Shown in pieces: positions 19,494-28,162 of a stretch of DNA of 64,000 nucleotides. The number at the start of each line of letters is the position of its first letter. Within the stretch, counting starts at the first letter, position 1. A program made the translations under genes and the position numbers. Source of the stretch: Janthinobacterium saanense (lineage in GTDB: Bacteria; Pseudomonadota; Gammaproteobacteria; Burkholderiales; Burkholderiaceae_D); contig NZ_JACHCI010000026.1 in the NCBI RefSeq assembly GCF_014200675.1, positions 1-64,000 of the forward strand, given 5' to 3'. The notes beneath the pieces were generated by a model, which searched no databases, was not told the DNA's origin, and worked only from the letters and a program-made list of their open reading frames with translations.

Positions 19494-20602
19494 GCCCGCG
19501 TGCCGGAAGCAGCCGGCCAGCACAGGCGGCGCGCGCCATCGAGACCGTGGAGCAGCAACGCACCCAGGAAAACCATGCCCCAGACATCGCGCGCGCCATA
19601 CCAGCCCAGGAACAGCAGCGGCATGGCCAGCGCGATCAATATCCAGGCGATGGCGCCCCAGCGGCGGGCATCGGACAAGCCGCCGAGCGCCAGGGTGCCG
19701 CCGAAGATCAGCGCAAACAGGATCGCCTGCTGCGCGCCAGCCAGCGCCGCTTCATGGTTGACGTAATAAATCACCAGCCCGAACAGGATCACGCCGCCGA
19801 TGCCGATATACAGTTCCGGGACGTGGAAAAGGCCACGCGACTGCCACTGCGGGAAGCGCGCCCGCAGCCACTTGAACAGTTTGCCGTTGCTGGCCAACAG
19901 CGGGTTGTGCGTGGGCGCCATGCCCTTCACGCCATAATGCATTTCCACGCCCTCAAGTTCAGGCTGGAAGCTGCCGAATACTTTATCCCACAGCAGCAGG
20001 GTGCCGCCGAAATTGCGGTTGATGTAGCGCTTGTCGGTGCCGTGGTGCACGCGGTGATGCGAAGGCGTGACAAGAAATTTATCGAGAAAACCCGATTTTT
20101 TGATCAATGCATTGTGGTTGTAGAACTGCACGGAGTAATGCAGCGACGAGACGACGAGGAACACTTCCAAAGGCACGCCCAGCACGGCCAGGATGGCGAT
20201 GAAGGGGAAATTCGTCAGCGAGGAATACCAGGAATTGCGCACGCCCAGCGACAGGTTGAAATGCTCGCCCTGGTGGTGCACCACGTGCACGGCCCATAGC
20301 AGTGGAAACTTGTGGTGCAGGCGGTGCATCCAGTAAAAACACAAGTCCCAGGCAAAAAAAGCGAATACCCACTGCACCGCCACCGGCCACCGGTCGACGA
20401 TGTGAAAATTCGTGTAATGCAGCAGCAGACCGAAGGCGGCCACCTCCACTCCGCGAAATACCCACATCAGGATATGCCCGGAATTGAGGTTGAAAATCAC
20501 ATCCTTCCATGGCACAGGGGTCTTGCGCAGCCATTTCAGGATCAGCAGTTCGGCCAGCACGAAAGCCAGCATGATGAGGAAAGACAGGGCGAATGGGTTC
20601 AT
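19490..20602 (-). CDS. Sterol desaturase/fatty acid hydroxylase superfamily protein
   Basis: A 370-residue integral-membrane di-iron enzyme. The His clusters are HRLHHK (93-98), HVVHHQGEHFN (106-116) and SHHRVHHG near residue 185, matching the fatty-acid hydroxylase/sterol desaturase superfamily. N-terminal membrane helices precede the boxes, and a C-terminal hydrophobic tail of about four helices (from residue 270) extends beyond the core. It likely hydroxylates or desaturates a lipid intermediate. It is coupled by 4-bp overlaps to the PAP2-like gene before it and the desaturase after it. Confidence 0.88.
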   Translation of the reverse strand: MNPFALSFLIMLAFVLAELLILKWLRKTPVPWKDVIFNLNSGHILMWVFRGVEVAAFGLLLHYTNFHIVDRWPVAVQWVFAFFAWDLCFYWMHRLHHKFPLLWAVHVVHHQGEHFNLSLGVRNSWYSSLTNFPFIAILAVLGVPLEVFLVVSSLHYSVQFYNHNALIKKSGFLDKFLVTPSHHRVHHGTDKRYINRNFGGTLLLWDKVFGSFQPELEGVEMHYGVKGMAPTHNPLLASNGKLFKWLRARFPQWQSRGLFHVPELYIGIGGVILFGLVIYYVNHEAALAGAQQAILFALIFGGTLALGGLSDARRWGAIAWILIALAMPLLFLGWYGARDVWGMVFLGALLLHGLDGARRLCWPAASGTRA

Positions 20603-21222
20603 GATGCGGCTTTCGTAGAAAGAGCGCGGCGACTAAACCGGGATAACGGCAAACGCGCCAGCATGCCACCCGCCACGCCCACGGCCAGGCCGGCGCCGAG
20701 GTCGATACCGAGATGGCGGCGTAGCGCGATGATGGCGTAGCAAATGGCCGCGCCCAGCAGTGCGGCCAGCGTGGAACGAAGCAGATGGCGCCGGTCGTAC
20801 AAGGCCCACACGCACAACAGGGTCAGGGCGCCGTGCAAAGACGGCAGACAGTTTTGCGTGGAGTCCACCGCCTGCAGCCAGCGCAGCGCCTGCGTGCTCC
20901 AGCCACTGCCATTGCCTACCGGTGGATAAGCCAGGGTGGTCGGGTATAGCAAAAACACCAGGCCGCAGAGTACGGCGGAAATCATCATGGCGCGCGCCAG
21001 CCAGCGCACGCGCAGCGCATCGGCCACCAGATAAGCGTACGGGATCAGGATAAAGAAAGACAGATACAGCCAGATGGCGGTGTCGCTATAGGGAATGGCA
21101 AGGTCCAGCGCCGTTTCGGGCAAGAGCGTACCCTGCCCCTGCAGAAAATCGCTGGAAAAATACACCAGGCCCACGCTGCCCCAGCCGGCCAGCAGATACA
21201 GCAAACGAGAAGACATCTTCAT
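20599..21222 (-). CDS. PAP2-superfamily membrane protein
   Basis: A 207-residue integral-membrane protein with about five hydrophobic segments. It keeps two of the three acid-phosphatase motifs of the PAP2 family: CLPSLHGAL (PSLH at 127-130) and RRHLGID (168-174), containing the catalytic His residues. The first motif (KxxxxxxRP) is not evident, as in the inositol-phosphotransferase-like Aur1/Ipt1 branch. It may dephosphorylate, or transfer a phospho-headgroup to, the lipid made by this cluster. The overlap with its neighbours (ATGA) shows it belongs to the operon. Confidence 0.75.
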   Translation of the reverse strand: MKMSSRLLYLLAGWGSVGLVYFSSDFLQGQGTLLPETALDLAIPYSDTAIWLYLSFFILIPYAYLVADALRVRWLARAMMISAVLCGLVFLLYPTTLAYPPVGNGSGWSTQALRWLQAVDSTQNCLPSLHGALTLLCVWALYDRRHLLRSTLAALLGAAICYAIIALRRHLGIDLGAGLAVGVAGGMLARLPLSRFSRRALSTKAAS

Positions 21223-22514
21223 GGCGCGGCGCGGCGCGTGATGCGGCGCCGTTTTTTGGTGGGATCAAAGGGCGGCAGTGTGCCCGACAGCGTCCATTCC
21301 AGCGCATCGACGGCGACGCCCAGGCCATGCAGCACGACGTTCAGGTGTACGCGCAGCGCTGCCAGTTCGGCCTCGCCCAGGGCCGCGTGCAGCAACAGGG
21401 AAGCGTCACCTTGCTGCACCAGCCGGTAATCGGCGTCTGGCGGCAGCGCTTGCGCCAATGCCCGTGTCAGCACGTCGGCAAACACGGCGACTGTTTCGCC
21501 ATCACGCGCAGATGGCAGCACCAGCATGTCGTCGCAGCGCCCTTCGATGCCGGCTATGGCGCGCGTGGCCCGGCCGCAGGGGCAAGGGGTGGCACGCGCG
21601 ACCAGGATATCGTCCAGGCGGTAACGCACGATGGGCTGGGTGATGCGCGTAAAGTCAGTAATCACGGGCACGAAGCGGCGCTGTTCAGCATCTAGCCACT
21701 GCGGCTCGACTTGCACGTATTCCTCGTTCAAATGCAGCACGCCATGTTCACAGGTACTGGCCAAAAAGCCTTCGGTAGCCTGGTAAATCTCATGCACGGC
21801 GCCAAAGGCCTGCACGATCAGGGCACGGTCTTGCGGCTCCAGCACTTCGGCCACCGAGATGACTTTTTTCGGCGCCAGCGCCAGTTGTCCAGCGATGACA
21901 CCCAGGGCCAGCTGGCGCAGCACCTGCGCTGGCGCCACGATCACGGAAGGCTGATAGGCCACCAGTGCGGCGCACAAGATATCAAACGGTTGGAACAGAT
22001 CGAAAAAAGAAAAGGTCAGCCATGGCGAGCGCACGGCCGTGTACAGATTGCTGTTCGCGCGCAGGAACAAGGCCACTCTTTCACCGGAAAACAAGCCGTC
22101 CGGCAGGGCCCTGGCCAGCATCACACCGGCCCATTGCGCTTTTTCGCGGGGGCTGACGGCAAACACGGCCCGCTGCGACGAAGTGCCGGATGACAGGCCC
22201 ACCGTGATATCGCCCACGGCAGGCGTAAAGTCGCGGCTGCGCTCGGCCGCCATGGCCGCTTCCATCGCGGGCGCCAAACACACGCCGGCCGTATTCATGG
22301 CGTCAAAATGTGCCAGCATCAGCGCCTTGTTCATGCCCGGCCACTGCTCCAGCGGCAGATTCCGGTAGGGCGCAAAGTAGCGGCTGCGCGCGCATAACGT
22401 TGCCGTAAAACGGGCCAGTTGCCGCCGCTGATGGATTTCCAGCTGCGCGCGGTCAGTAAAACGCAGCCGGCGCGTGCGCCAGTACGACGACAATAACCAC
22501 ACGAGGCGCATCAT
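21219..22514 (-). CDS. F390-synthetase-related adenylate-forming enzyme
   Basis: A 431-residue member of the PaaK/CapK-like acyl-adenylating superfamily (the F390-synthetase-related subgroup). It has the phosphate-binding loop VGLSSGTSSQRAVF (about residues 105-118), YQATEGFLASTC, the hinge-region VRYRLDDIL, and CPCGRATRAIAGIEGRCDD, which is typical of PaaK-type enzymes. It probably activates a carboxylic acid with ATP, to be passed on as a thioester, ester or lactone. Its substrate is unknown. Its place between a hydrolase and a PAP2-like gene, with 4-bp overlaps on both sides, ties it to the lipid pathway. Confidence 0.82.
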   Translation of the reverse strand: MMRLVWLLSSYWRTRRLRFTDRAQLEIHQRRQLARFTATLCARSRYFAPYRNLPLEQWPGMNKALMLAHFDAMNTAGVCLAPAMEAAMAAERSRDFTPAVGDITVGLSSGTSSQRAVFAVSPREKAQWAGVMLARALPDGLFSGERVALFLRANSNLYTAVRSPWLTFSFFDLFQPFDILCAALVAYQPSVIVAPAQVLRQLALGVIAGQLALAPKKVISVAEVLEPQDRALIVQAFGAVHEIYQATEGFLASTCEHGVLHLNEEYVQVEPQWLDAEQRRFVPVITDFTRITQPIVRYRLDDILVARATPCPCGRATRAIAGIEGRCDDMLVLPSARDGETVAVFADVLTRALAQALPPDADYRLVQQGDASLLLHAALGEAELAALRVHLNVVLHGLGVAVDALEWTLSGTLPPFDPTKKRRRITRRAAP

Positions 22515-23341
22515 GGATGGCCCGCCACGGCCACGTAGTCTGGCGTGCCTTCATGCGTGATGCGGATCTGCGCATTACCCGACTGGTGCAACTGGTGCAA
22601 GCGCCGCAAAGTAGCGTAATACGGCGCGCGCTGGTGCTGGATGAGGAAGGACAATTCCGACGGTCCGCGCAGTTGCTGAAAACTTTCCGGCACCCAGGCG
22701 GCGTCGGACGCCAGCAAGGTCCAGCCATTATCTTGCAGCACGAAGGCGCCGATATGACCGACCGCATGGCCAGGCAATGCAACGATATAGATTTCACCGG
22801 TGCCGCTCACGTCGCGCCCAAGGGTAAAAGGATGTAGCGCAGCTGGCAAGGCTGTCTCGGCCACGCTTTCCACAAAGCCCAGGCGGTCGGCGATATCGTC
22901 GGGCAGCAGCTCGGGCACGAAAGCCTGGCGCACGGCGGCAAAGCCGGACAAGCCGCGCACGGCGTCCCAGCCTACTTGTGAGCACATCAAGCGGACGGCA
23001 GGAAAATCGCGCAGGCCGGCGATATGGTCGGCGTGGAAGTGCGACAGCAGCAAGGTGTGGATATCGTTGGGCGATACGCCATGCGCGCGCAATTGCCCCG
23101 GCAGCGATTCGTGCGCGTCGAACGAAATCGGCGTCACCCAGGCGTACAGCCGGTACACGCCTTTGGCGGTGGCAGCGCGAAAGTGCTCGGCGTAGCCGGT
23201 GTCCCACAAATACAGGCCGGCCCGCGTTTCGATCAGGTAGGCGCGCGAGGGAAAACAGCGGCTGGCCAGCCCGCTGCCTTTCAAGACCATGCACGATGGA
23301 TGGGTGCAGTGGCCGACGCGAAAGGTGGTGATGCTAGCCAT
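22511..23341 (-). CDS. Metallo-beta-lactamase-fold hydrolase (lactonase-like)
   Basis: A 276-residue MBL-fold protein with the metal-binding motif HFHADH (101-106), a second ligand region around LPGHAVGHIGAF, and the Asp of LLASDAAW. The sequence style (YLIETRAGLYLWDTGYAEHF) is close to AHL-lactonase-type enzymes, so an ester, thioester or lactone substrate is reasonable. It overlaps the epimerase gene by 8 bp and the adenylating-enzyme gene by 4 bp. In this pathway it could release or proofread an acyl intermediate. Confidence 0.85.
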   Translation of the reverse strand: MASITTFRVGHCTHPSCMVLKGSGLASRCFPSRAYLIETRAGLYLWDTGYAEHFRAATAKGVYRLYAWVTPISFDAHESLPGQLRAHGVSPNDIHTLLLSHFHADHIAGLRDFPAVRLMCSQVGWDAVRGLSGFAAVRQAFVPELLPDDIADRLGFVESVAETALPAALHPFTLGRDVSGTGEIYIVALPGHAVGHIGAFVLQDNGWTLLASDAAWVPESFQQLRGPSELSFLIQHQRAPYYATLRRLHQLHQSGNAQIRITHEGTPDYVAVAGHP

Positions 23342-24371
23342 TGCGCTCCTTGATCAACCTGACGGCGGCGGCTTCCTGGCGCATCCACTGCGCCGTGCGG
23401 GCAATGCCTTCCTGCAGGCTGACGATGGGCTGGTAGCCCAGCACCTTGCGCGCCTTGGCGTTATCGAGCGTCATGTCGAAACTGAGGGCGCCGATGCTGT
23501 AGGGCGTGAGGGACGGTTCCCGGCGCGTAAAACGCGAGGCGAATTGCATGGCGCGCGCGGCCAGCGCCAGCAAGCGATACGGCACTTTGATGATCTCGAA
23601 CGGCTGCTGCAAATGCTCGCAAAACAGGCTGCGCAAAATGTCGCACAAACGCGCCGGTTCGCCATTGGTGATATTGAAGGCAGCGCCCGATTGCAGGTTT
23701 TTATGTGTCGTCGCCAGCCACATCGCATGCACCACATTGTCGACATAGGTGATGTCGAGCGTGACGGCGCCGCCGTGGGGCAGCGGCAGCTTGCCGCCGC
23801 GCTGGGTCAGCACGCGGGCCAGGCGCGGAATCAGCACCTGGTCATGCGGGCCGAAGATGGCGCGCGGGCGCAGGATCACGCAGCGCATGGCCGGATGACG
23901 CTCTGCCGCATCCTGCACCAGCTTTTCCGCCATCGCCTTGCTGCGCGCATAGGCGTTCACAAACGTCTCGGGGCGGAAGGTTTCCGGCACCTCGTAGCGG
24001 TTGCGGTAATCGAAATACATGGCCGGCGTAGAGATGTGCACGAAGTGGGCCACATGCAAGCTGCCGGCCGCGCGCAGCAGCTGGCCGGTGGCCGTGACGT
24101 TGGCGGCGATGAAGTCGCGCTCTGCTCCCCACGGCGACGACAGGGCCGCGCAATGCCAGACGGCGTCCATGCCGCGCACCAGCTGGTCGACCTGCTGCGG
24201 CGTGGCCAGGGCCAGATCGAGCGGCACGAACTGGGCGCCCATGCGTTCCAGTTCGAGTCCGACGGCCAGATTGCGGCCGGTGGCGCGCACGTCCACGCCC
24301 TGCGCCAGCAAGGTCTGCACGGCGTTGCGCCCCAAGCCGCCCGTCGCTCCCGTGACCAGTATCCGCCTCAT
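23334..24371 (-). CDS. NAD(P)-dependent epimerase/reductase of the 3-beta-HSD type
   Basis: A 345-residue extended short-chain dehydrogenase. The cofactor loop is VTGATGGLG (6-13) and the catalytic dyad is Tyr141-x3-Lys145 (YARSK) with Ser114 upstream. LRPRAIFGPHD and DITYVDNVVHAMWLA are the usual 3-beta-hydroxysteroid dehydrogenase/OleD-type sequences. It probably reduces a beta-keto or related group made by the neighbouring ketosynthase. It starts 10 bp after the ketosynthase stop, in the same operon. Confidence 0.85.
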   Translation of the reverse strand: MRRILVTGATGGLGRNAVQTLLAQGVDVRATGRNLAVGLELERMGAQFVPLDLALATPQQVDQLVRGMDAVWHCAALSSPWGAERDFIAANVTATGQLLRAAGSLHVAHFVHISTPAMYFDYRNRYEVPETFRPETFVNAYARSKAMAEKLVQDAAERHPAMRCVILRPRAIFGPHDQVLIPRLARVLTQRGGKLPLPHGGAVTLDITYVDNVVHAMWLATTHKNLQSGAAFNITNGEPARLCDILRSLFCEHLQQPFEIIKVPYRLLALAARAMQFASRFTRREPSLTPYSIGALSFDMTLDNAKARKVLGYQPIVSLQEGIARTAQWMRQEAAAVRLIKERNG

Positions 24372-24381
24372 CGCGCCATCC

Positions 24382-25362
24382 TCATAGATCGACCACCATG
24401 CCGCCGATGGTCAGGCCGGCGGCCGTGCCCATCATCAGCAAGCGCTGTCCGGCCACGGCCCGCCCCGTCATCACTGCTTCATGCAGCGCGGTGGGAATCG
24501 AGGCGGCAACCTGGTTGCCATGGCGTTCAAAGATCTTGATGATTTTAGCATCGGGAACCGCGAGAATGCGCGCCGCATGCGCCAGTCCCAGCGGGCTGGC
24601 CTGGTGCGGCACCACCACGTCGATCCGCTCCAGGCCGGCGCCCGATTCGACCATCAATTGCTCGAGGAAGGCGGGCATGACTTTTACAGCCAGGCGAAAT
24701 ACGGCCTTGCCATCCATGCGGAAAAGGTAGTCGGCGGGTTCCACGCCATTGCGCGGATTGCGCTCGGTGCCGCCGCCGCGAATTTCACAGTAGCGCCGCC
24801 CTTCCGGATACGTGCCCATCTTGTAGGCGCGGATGCCGGCAGCGCCATCGCCGCGCTCGACGATGACGGCGGCGGCGCCATCGCCAAAGATCATCGACGC
24901 TTCCGGCTCGCTCCAGTCGACCCCGCGTGAAGCCAGGTCAGAGGCAACGATGGCGATGCGCCGGTAGCCGCCATCGGCCAGCAGCGAGGCGGCCACGCGG
25001 AAGGCGGCCATGAAACTGAGGCAGCTGGCATTGATGTCGAAGGTCGGCGTGCCTGGCGGCAAGCCCGCATGCTGGGCGATGAAGCACGCCGTGTTGGGCA
25101 AGGCTTGCTCGGGCACGCCGCAGGCGCCGATCAACAAGTCGATATCGGCCAGTTTGAGACTGGCGTTCTTTAGCGCATCTTGCAGGGCGGCCGCGCCCAG
25201 CTGGCTTTGCGATTCATCGGGCGCCGCCACGAAGCGCGACAGCACGCCGCTCTTGCGCAAGGTGTAGCCGGGAGGATGACCGAGTTTGCGGTCCAGGCTA
25301 TCGGAGCTGACGCTGTGGGACGGCACGGCCTTGCCCGTCGCTATCAAGCGAACTGGAATCAT
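24382..25362 (-). CDS. FabH/OleA-like beta-ketoacyl synthase III
   Basis: A 326-residue thiolase-superfamily enzyme. The catalytic triad is visible: Cys114 in NASCLSF, His253 in VPHQASPLG and Asn283 in RHGNQVAASIP. The NASCLSF context differs from housekeeping FabH (usually AACAGF), placing it among secondary-metabolite KSIII or head-to-head condensing enzymes. It is the first gene of the seven-gene lipid operon, 36 bp downstream of the channel gene on the same strand. It should condense an acyl thioester with a second acyl or malonyl unit. Confidence 0.87.
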   Translation of the reverse strand: MIPVRLIATGKAVPSHSVSSDSLDRKLGHPPGYTLRKSGVLSRFVAAPDESQSQLGAAALQDALKNASLKLADIDLLIGACGVPEQALPNTACFIAQHAGLPPGTPTFDINASCLSFMAAFRVAASLLADGGYRRIAIVASDLASRGVDWSEPEASMIFGDGAAAVIVERGDGAAGIRAYKMGTYPEGRRYCEIRGGGTERNPRNGVEPADYLFRMDGKAVFRLAVKVMPAFLEQLMVESGAGLERIDVVVPHQASPLGLAHAARILAVPDAKIIKIFERHGNQVAASIPTALHEAVMTGRAVAGQRLLMMGTAAGLTIGGMVVDL

Positions 25363-25398
25363 TGTTGGCCTTATGTAAAGTTGGTGCGCTACAGCGTG

Positions 25399-26301
25399 TT
25401 AATCGCTGGCCATGGGCGGCAATTTGTCGCCACAGTTCTTGCAGAACCTGGCGTCGTCGTCGAGTCCTTCTTTCAGGCAGGCGGGGCAGGCCCGCGTGGT
25501 GACGAGCTTGACGCTGCGCTGCATCGTCATTTCGGAGCTGATAATGCCAGTTGGCACTGCCAGGATGCCCCAGCCGAGCAGCATCATCAGCGATGAGATG
25601 GCGCGCCCGATGTCGGTCTTCGGCGCGATATCGCCGAAACCTACCGTAGTCATGGTACTGATGGCCCAGTATATGGCGGTCGGGATGCTGGTAAAACCGT
25701 TATCTGGCCCTTCCACGACATACATCACAGTTCCCAATAAAAACACGACCATCATCACGAACGATAAAAAGATCAAAATCTTGCGCTTGCTGGCCAGCAG
25801 GGCGCGGCCCAGCACCGTGTATTCATGCACATACGAGGTCAGCTTGAGGATACGGAACATGCGCAGCAGACGCAAAATACGTACGTCGATCAGCACATGG
25901 GCGCCAGGCAAGAGCAAGCCGATATAGGTGGGGATGATCGCCAGCAAATCGATCAAACCAAAAAAACTCTTGGCGTAGCGCACCGGATGCTTCAAGCACA
26001 GCAAACGGGCGATGTATTCGATGGTAAACACGATGGTGAAAAACCATTCCAGCGCCATCAGCACGGTGTTGTAGCGGGCGGCTACGGAAGCGATGCTGCT
26101 GAGAACGACCACCGTCACGCTCATCAGGATGGCGGCGATCAGCGCCAGGTCGAAAGCGCGGCCCGTGCGGGTTTCCGCCTCGAAAATGACGATATACAGT
26201 TTTTCGCGCCAGCCCCGTTCGGGCTTGCCGTAGCGCTGCTTTGCTTCCTGTGCGGCAAGTTGCTGCGGTGTCATGGCCGCGTGGGGGGAGTCTGGCTTCA
26301 T
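25399..26301 (-). CDS. Voltage-gated-type potassium channel with C-terminal zinc ribbon
   Basis: A 300-residue six-helix ion-transport channel. The S4-like helix is RILRLLRMFRILKL (141-154), the selectivity filter is TVGFGD (219-224), and S6 follows. The soluble tail carries a CPAC...CKNC zinc ribbon (Cys 272, 275, 287, 290), not the RCK/TrkA domain common on such channels. The filter makes K+ selectivity very likely. The zinc ribbon may serve assembly or metal/redox sensing; that is inference. It precedes the lipid operon and follows a CPA2 antiporter gene on the same strand. Confidence 0.9.
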   Translation of the reverse strand: MKPDSPHAAMTPQQLAAQEAKQRYGKPERGWREKLYIVIFEAETRTGRAFDLALIAAILMSVTVVVLSSIASVAARYNTVLMALEWFFTIVFTIEYIARLLCLKHPVRYAKSFFGLIDLLAIIPTYIGLLLPGAHVLIDVRILRLLRMFRILKLTSYVHEYTVLGRALLASKRKILIFLSFVMMVVFLLGTVMYVVEGPDNGFTSIPTAIYWAISTMTTVGFGDIAPKTDIGRAISSLMMLLGWGILAVPTGIISSEMTMQRSVKLVTTRACPACLKEGLDDDARFCKNCGDKLPPMASD

Positions 26302-26373
26302 GGAGATCGTTCTTTCATACAGTGATTATTGTATAGATCATTTGGAAACGATGACCACACGCGCGCACATACT

Positions 26374-28125
26374 CTAGGACAACTTTTTGGCTAGCAGCAC
26401 CGCATTGCGCCGCTCCCTTTCCGTTTGCACCACCTCGGCCGCCCGTGCTTCCGGCAAACCCACTGTCTGCAGCACGGTGGTCGTCAGTTGCAGCGCCGAT
26501 TCCAGCGCCTCGGGCACGACCAGGGTGGCGCCGGCCTGCACCAGCGCCACCGCGTTGGCTTCATCGCGGGCGCGCGCATACACGGGCAGGTGGGGATAAT
26601 CGCGGCGTATTGATTTCACGGCGTGCAGCACAGAGGCAGGATGATCCATGGTCAGCACCACGGCGGCGGCCCGGTCAGCGTTGACCTTTTGTAACAATTC
26701 AGCGCGCGAAGCATCGCCGAAATACACGGGAAAACCACGCGGATGCATGGTCGTGACCAGCTTGGCGTCATTTTCGATGGCCACATAAGCGATATCCTGT
26801 TCCGTCAGCACCTTGGCCAGCAATTGCCCTACCCGGCCGAAACCGGCGATGATGACCTGGCTGCCCTGTGGTGGCAACGCGTCGTCAGCCAGATCGGCCA
26901 GTTGATGGCGGTGGCGCTGTTCCCACCAATTGCCGAAACCGCGCGCGGCGCGCGACAAGGCGGGCGTGGCAAACAGGCTCAGGCCCACCACCAGCATGAC
27001 GAACTGCGCCACCTGCGGCGCGATCAATTTCGTGCCCAGCGCATAGGCGACCACGATAAAGGCAAACTCGCCGCCCTGCCCCAGCAGCACGCCCGTTTCC
27101 ACTGCGCGGCCCCAGTGAAAGCCGCCAAGGCGGAAAATCACGCTGATCACCAAGGTCTTCACGGCAAACAGGGCGAGTACGGCCAGCGGTATCAAAATCG
27201 GCGACTTGATGATTTCGCGCACATCGATCTGCATGCCCACCGACATGAAAAACAGACCCATCAGCAAGCCCTTGAAGGGCTCGATGGTCACTTCCACTTC
27301 GTGGCGAAATTCCGTTTCGGCCAGCAACAATCCGGCCAGCAAGGCGCCCAGCGCCATCGACAGGCCTGCCAGATAGGTCAAGCCCGCAATACCCAGGGTG
27401 CTGAGCAAGGTCAAGGCCATGAAGACGTCGGGCTGGTGCTTCTTGACGAAAAACTGGAACAGGGGGCGAATGACCCTGCGGCCCAGCAGATAAATCAGCA
27501 GGATGGCGCCAGCCGATTTCACGGCAGCAAAGCTGAGCAGATAGGCCAGGTCTTCGCTGTGACCGCTGGCAAACACGTCGATCAGGATGAACAGCGGCAC
27601 CACCATCAGATCCTGGAACATCAAAATGGAAAAGCCCGCCTGGCCAGCCGGCGTCTGCAGGGAACGCCGGTCGGCCAGCAATTGCATCACCACCGCCGTG
27701 GACGATAGCGACAGCACCAGACCCAGCACGATGGCCGCTTCCAGTGGCATGCCCAGGTAGTACACCACGATGCCGATCAGGCTGGCACTGGCCGCCACCT
27801 GCGCCACGCCGGCGCCAAATACCCAGCGGCGCAGCGCCCACAGCCGTTCGGTGGACAATTCCAGGCCTATCATGAACATCAAAAACATCACGCCCAGCTC
27901 GGCCAGGCCGCTGACCTGCTCGGCGCGGACAAACGAGAAATACCTGAGCCAGCTAAAGTCGCCCGCCCACAGGCCGAAACCGAATGGCCCGAACAGGGCG
28001 CCCACGGCCAGAAAACCCAGTACCTGGTTGACTTTCAGGCGTTGCAATAGCGGGATAAAAATCCCGGCCAGGGCGAGAAACAGCAAGGTTTCTCGCAGAT
28101 ACGGTAAGGCGTGTTGCTCTTCCAA
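26374..28125 (-). CDS. CPA2 cation:proton antiporter with TrkA-N domain (Kef-type)
   Basis: A 583-residue integral-membrane protein. An Na+/H+-exchanger domain of about 12 helices (residues 5-400, with GLAELGVMFLMFMIGLELS and FKGLLMGLFFMSVGMQID) is followed by a cytosolic TrkA-N nucleotide-binding domain starting VIIAGFGRVGQLLAKVL. This is the KefB/KefC/YbaL architecture: glutathione- or nucleotide-controlled K+ efflux, or K+/H+ antiport. It lacks the extra C-terminal TrkA-C domain. It neighbours the K+ channel gene, so the pair may handle potassium together. Confidence 0.9.
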   Translation of the reverse strand: MEEQHALPYLRETLLFLALAGIFIPLLQRLKVNQVLGFLAVGALFGPFGFGLWAGDFSWLRYFSFVRAEQVSGLAELGVMFLMFMIGLELSTERLWALRRWVFGAGVAQVAASASLIGIVVYYLGMPLEAAIVLGLVLSLSSTAVVMQLLADRRSLQTPAGQAGFSILMFQDLMVVPLFILIDVFASGHSEDLAYLLSFAAVKSAGAILLIYLLGRRVIRPLFQFFVKKHQPDVFMALTLLSTLGIAGLTYLAGLSMALGALLAGLLLAETEFRHEVEVTIEPFKGLLMGLFFMSVGMQIDVREIIKSPILIPLAVLALFAVKTLVISVIFRLGGFHWGRAVETGVLLGQGGEFAFIVVAYALGTKLIAPQVAQFVMLVVGLSLFATPALSRAARGFGNWWEQRHRHQLADLADDALPPQGSQVIIAGFGRVGQLLAKVLTEQDIAYVAIENDAKLVTTMHPRGFPVYFGDASRAELLQKVNADRAAAVVLTMDHPASVLHAVKSIRRDYPHLPVYARARDEANAVALVQAGATLVVPEALESALQLTTTVLQTVGLPEARAAEVVQTERERRNAVLLAKKLS

Positions 28126-28162
28126 AATAATCCTGCGTAAAAGGTGATCGGTGGCGTAGCCG

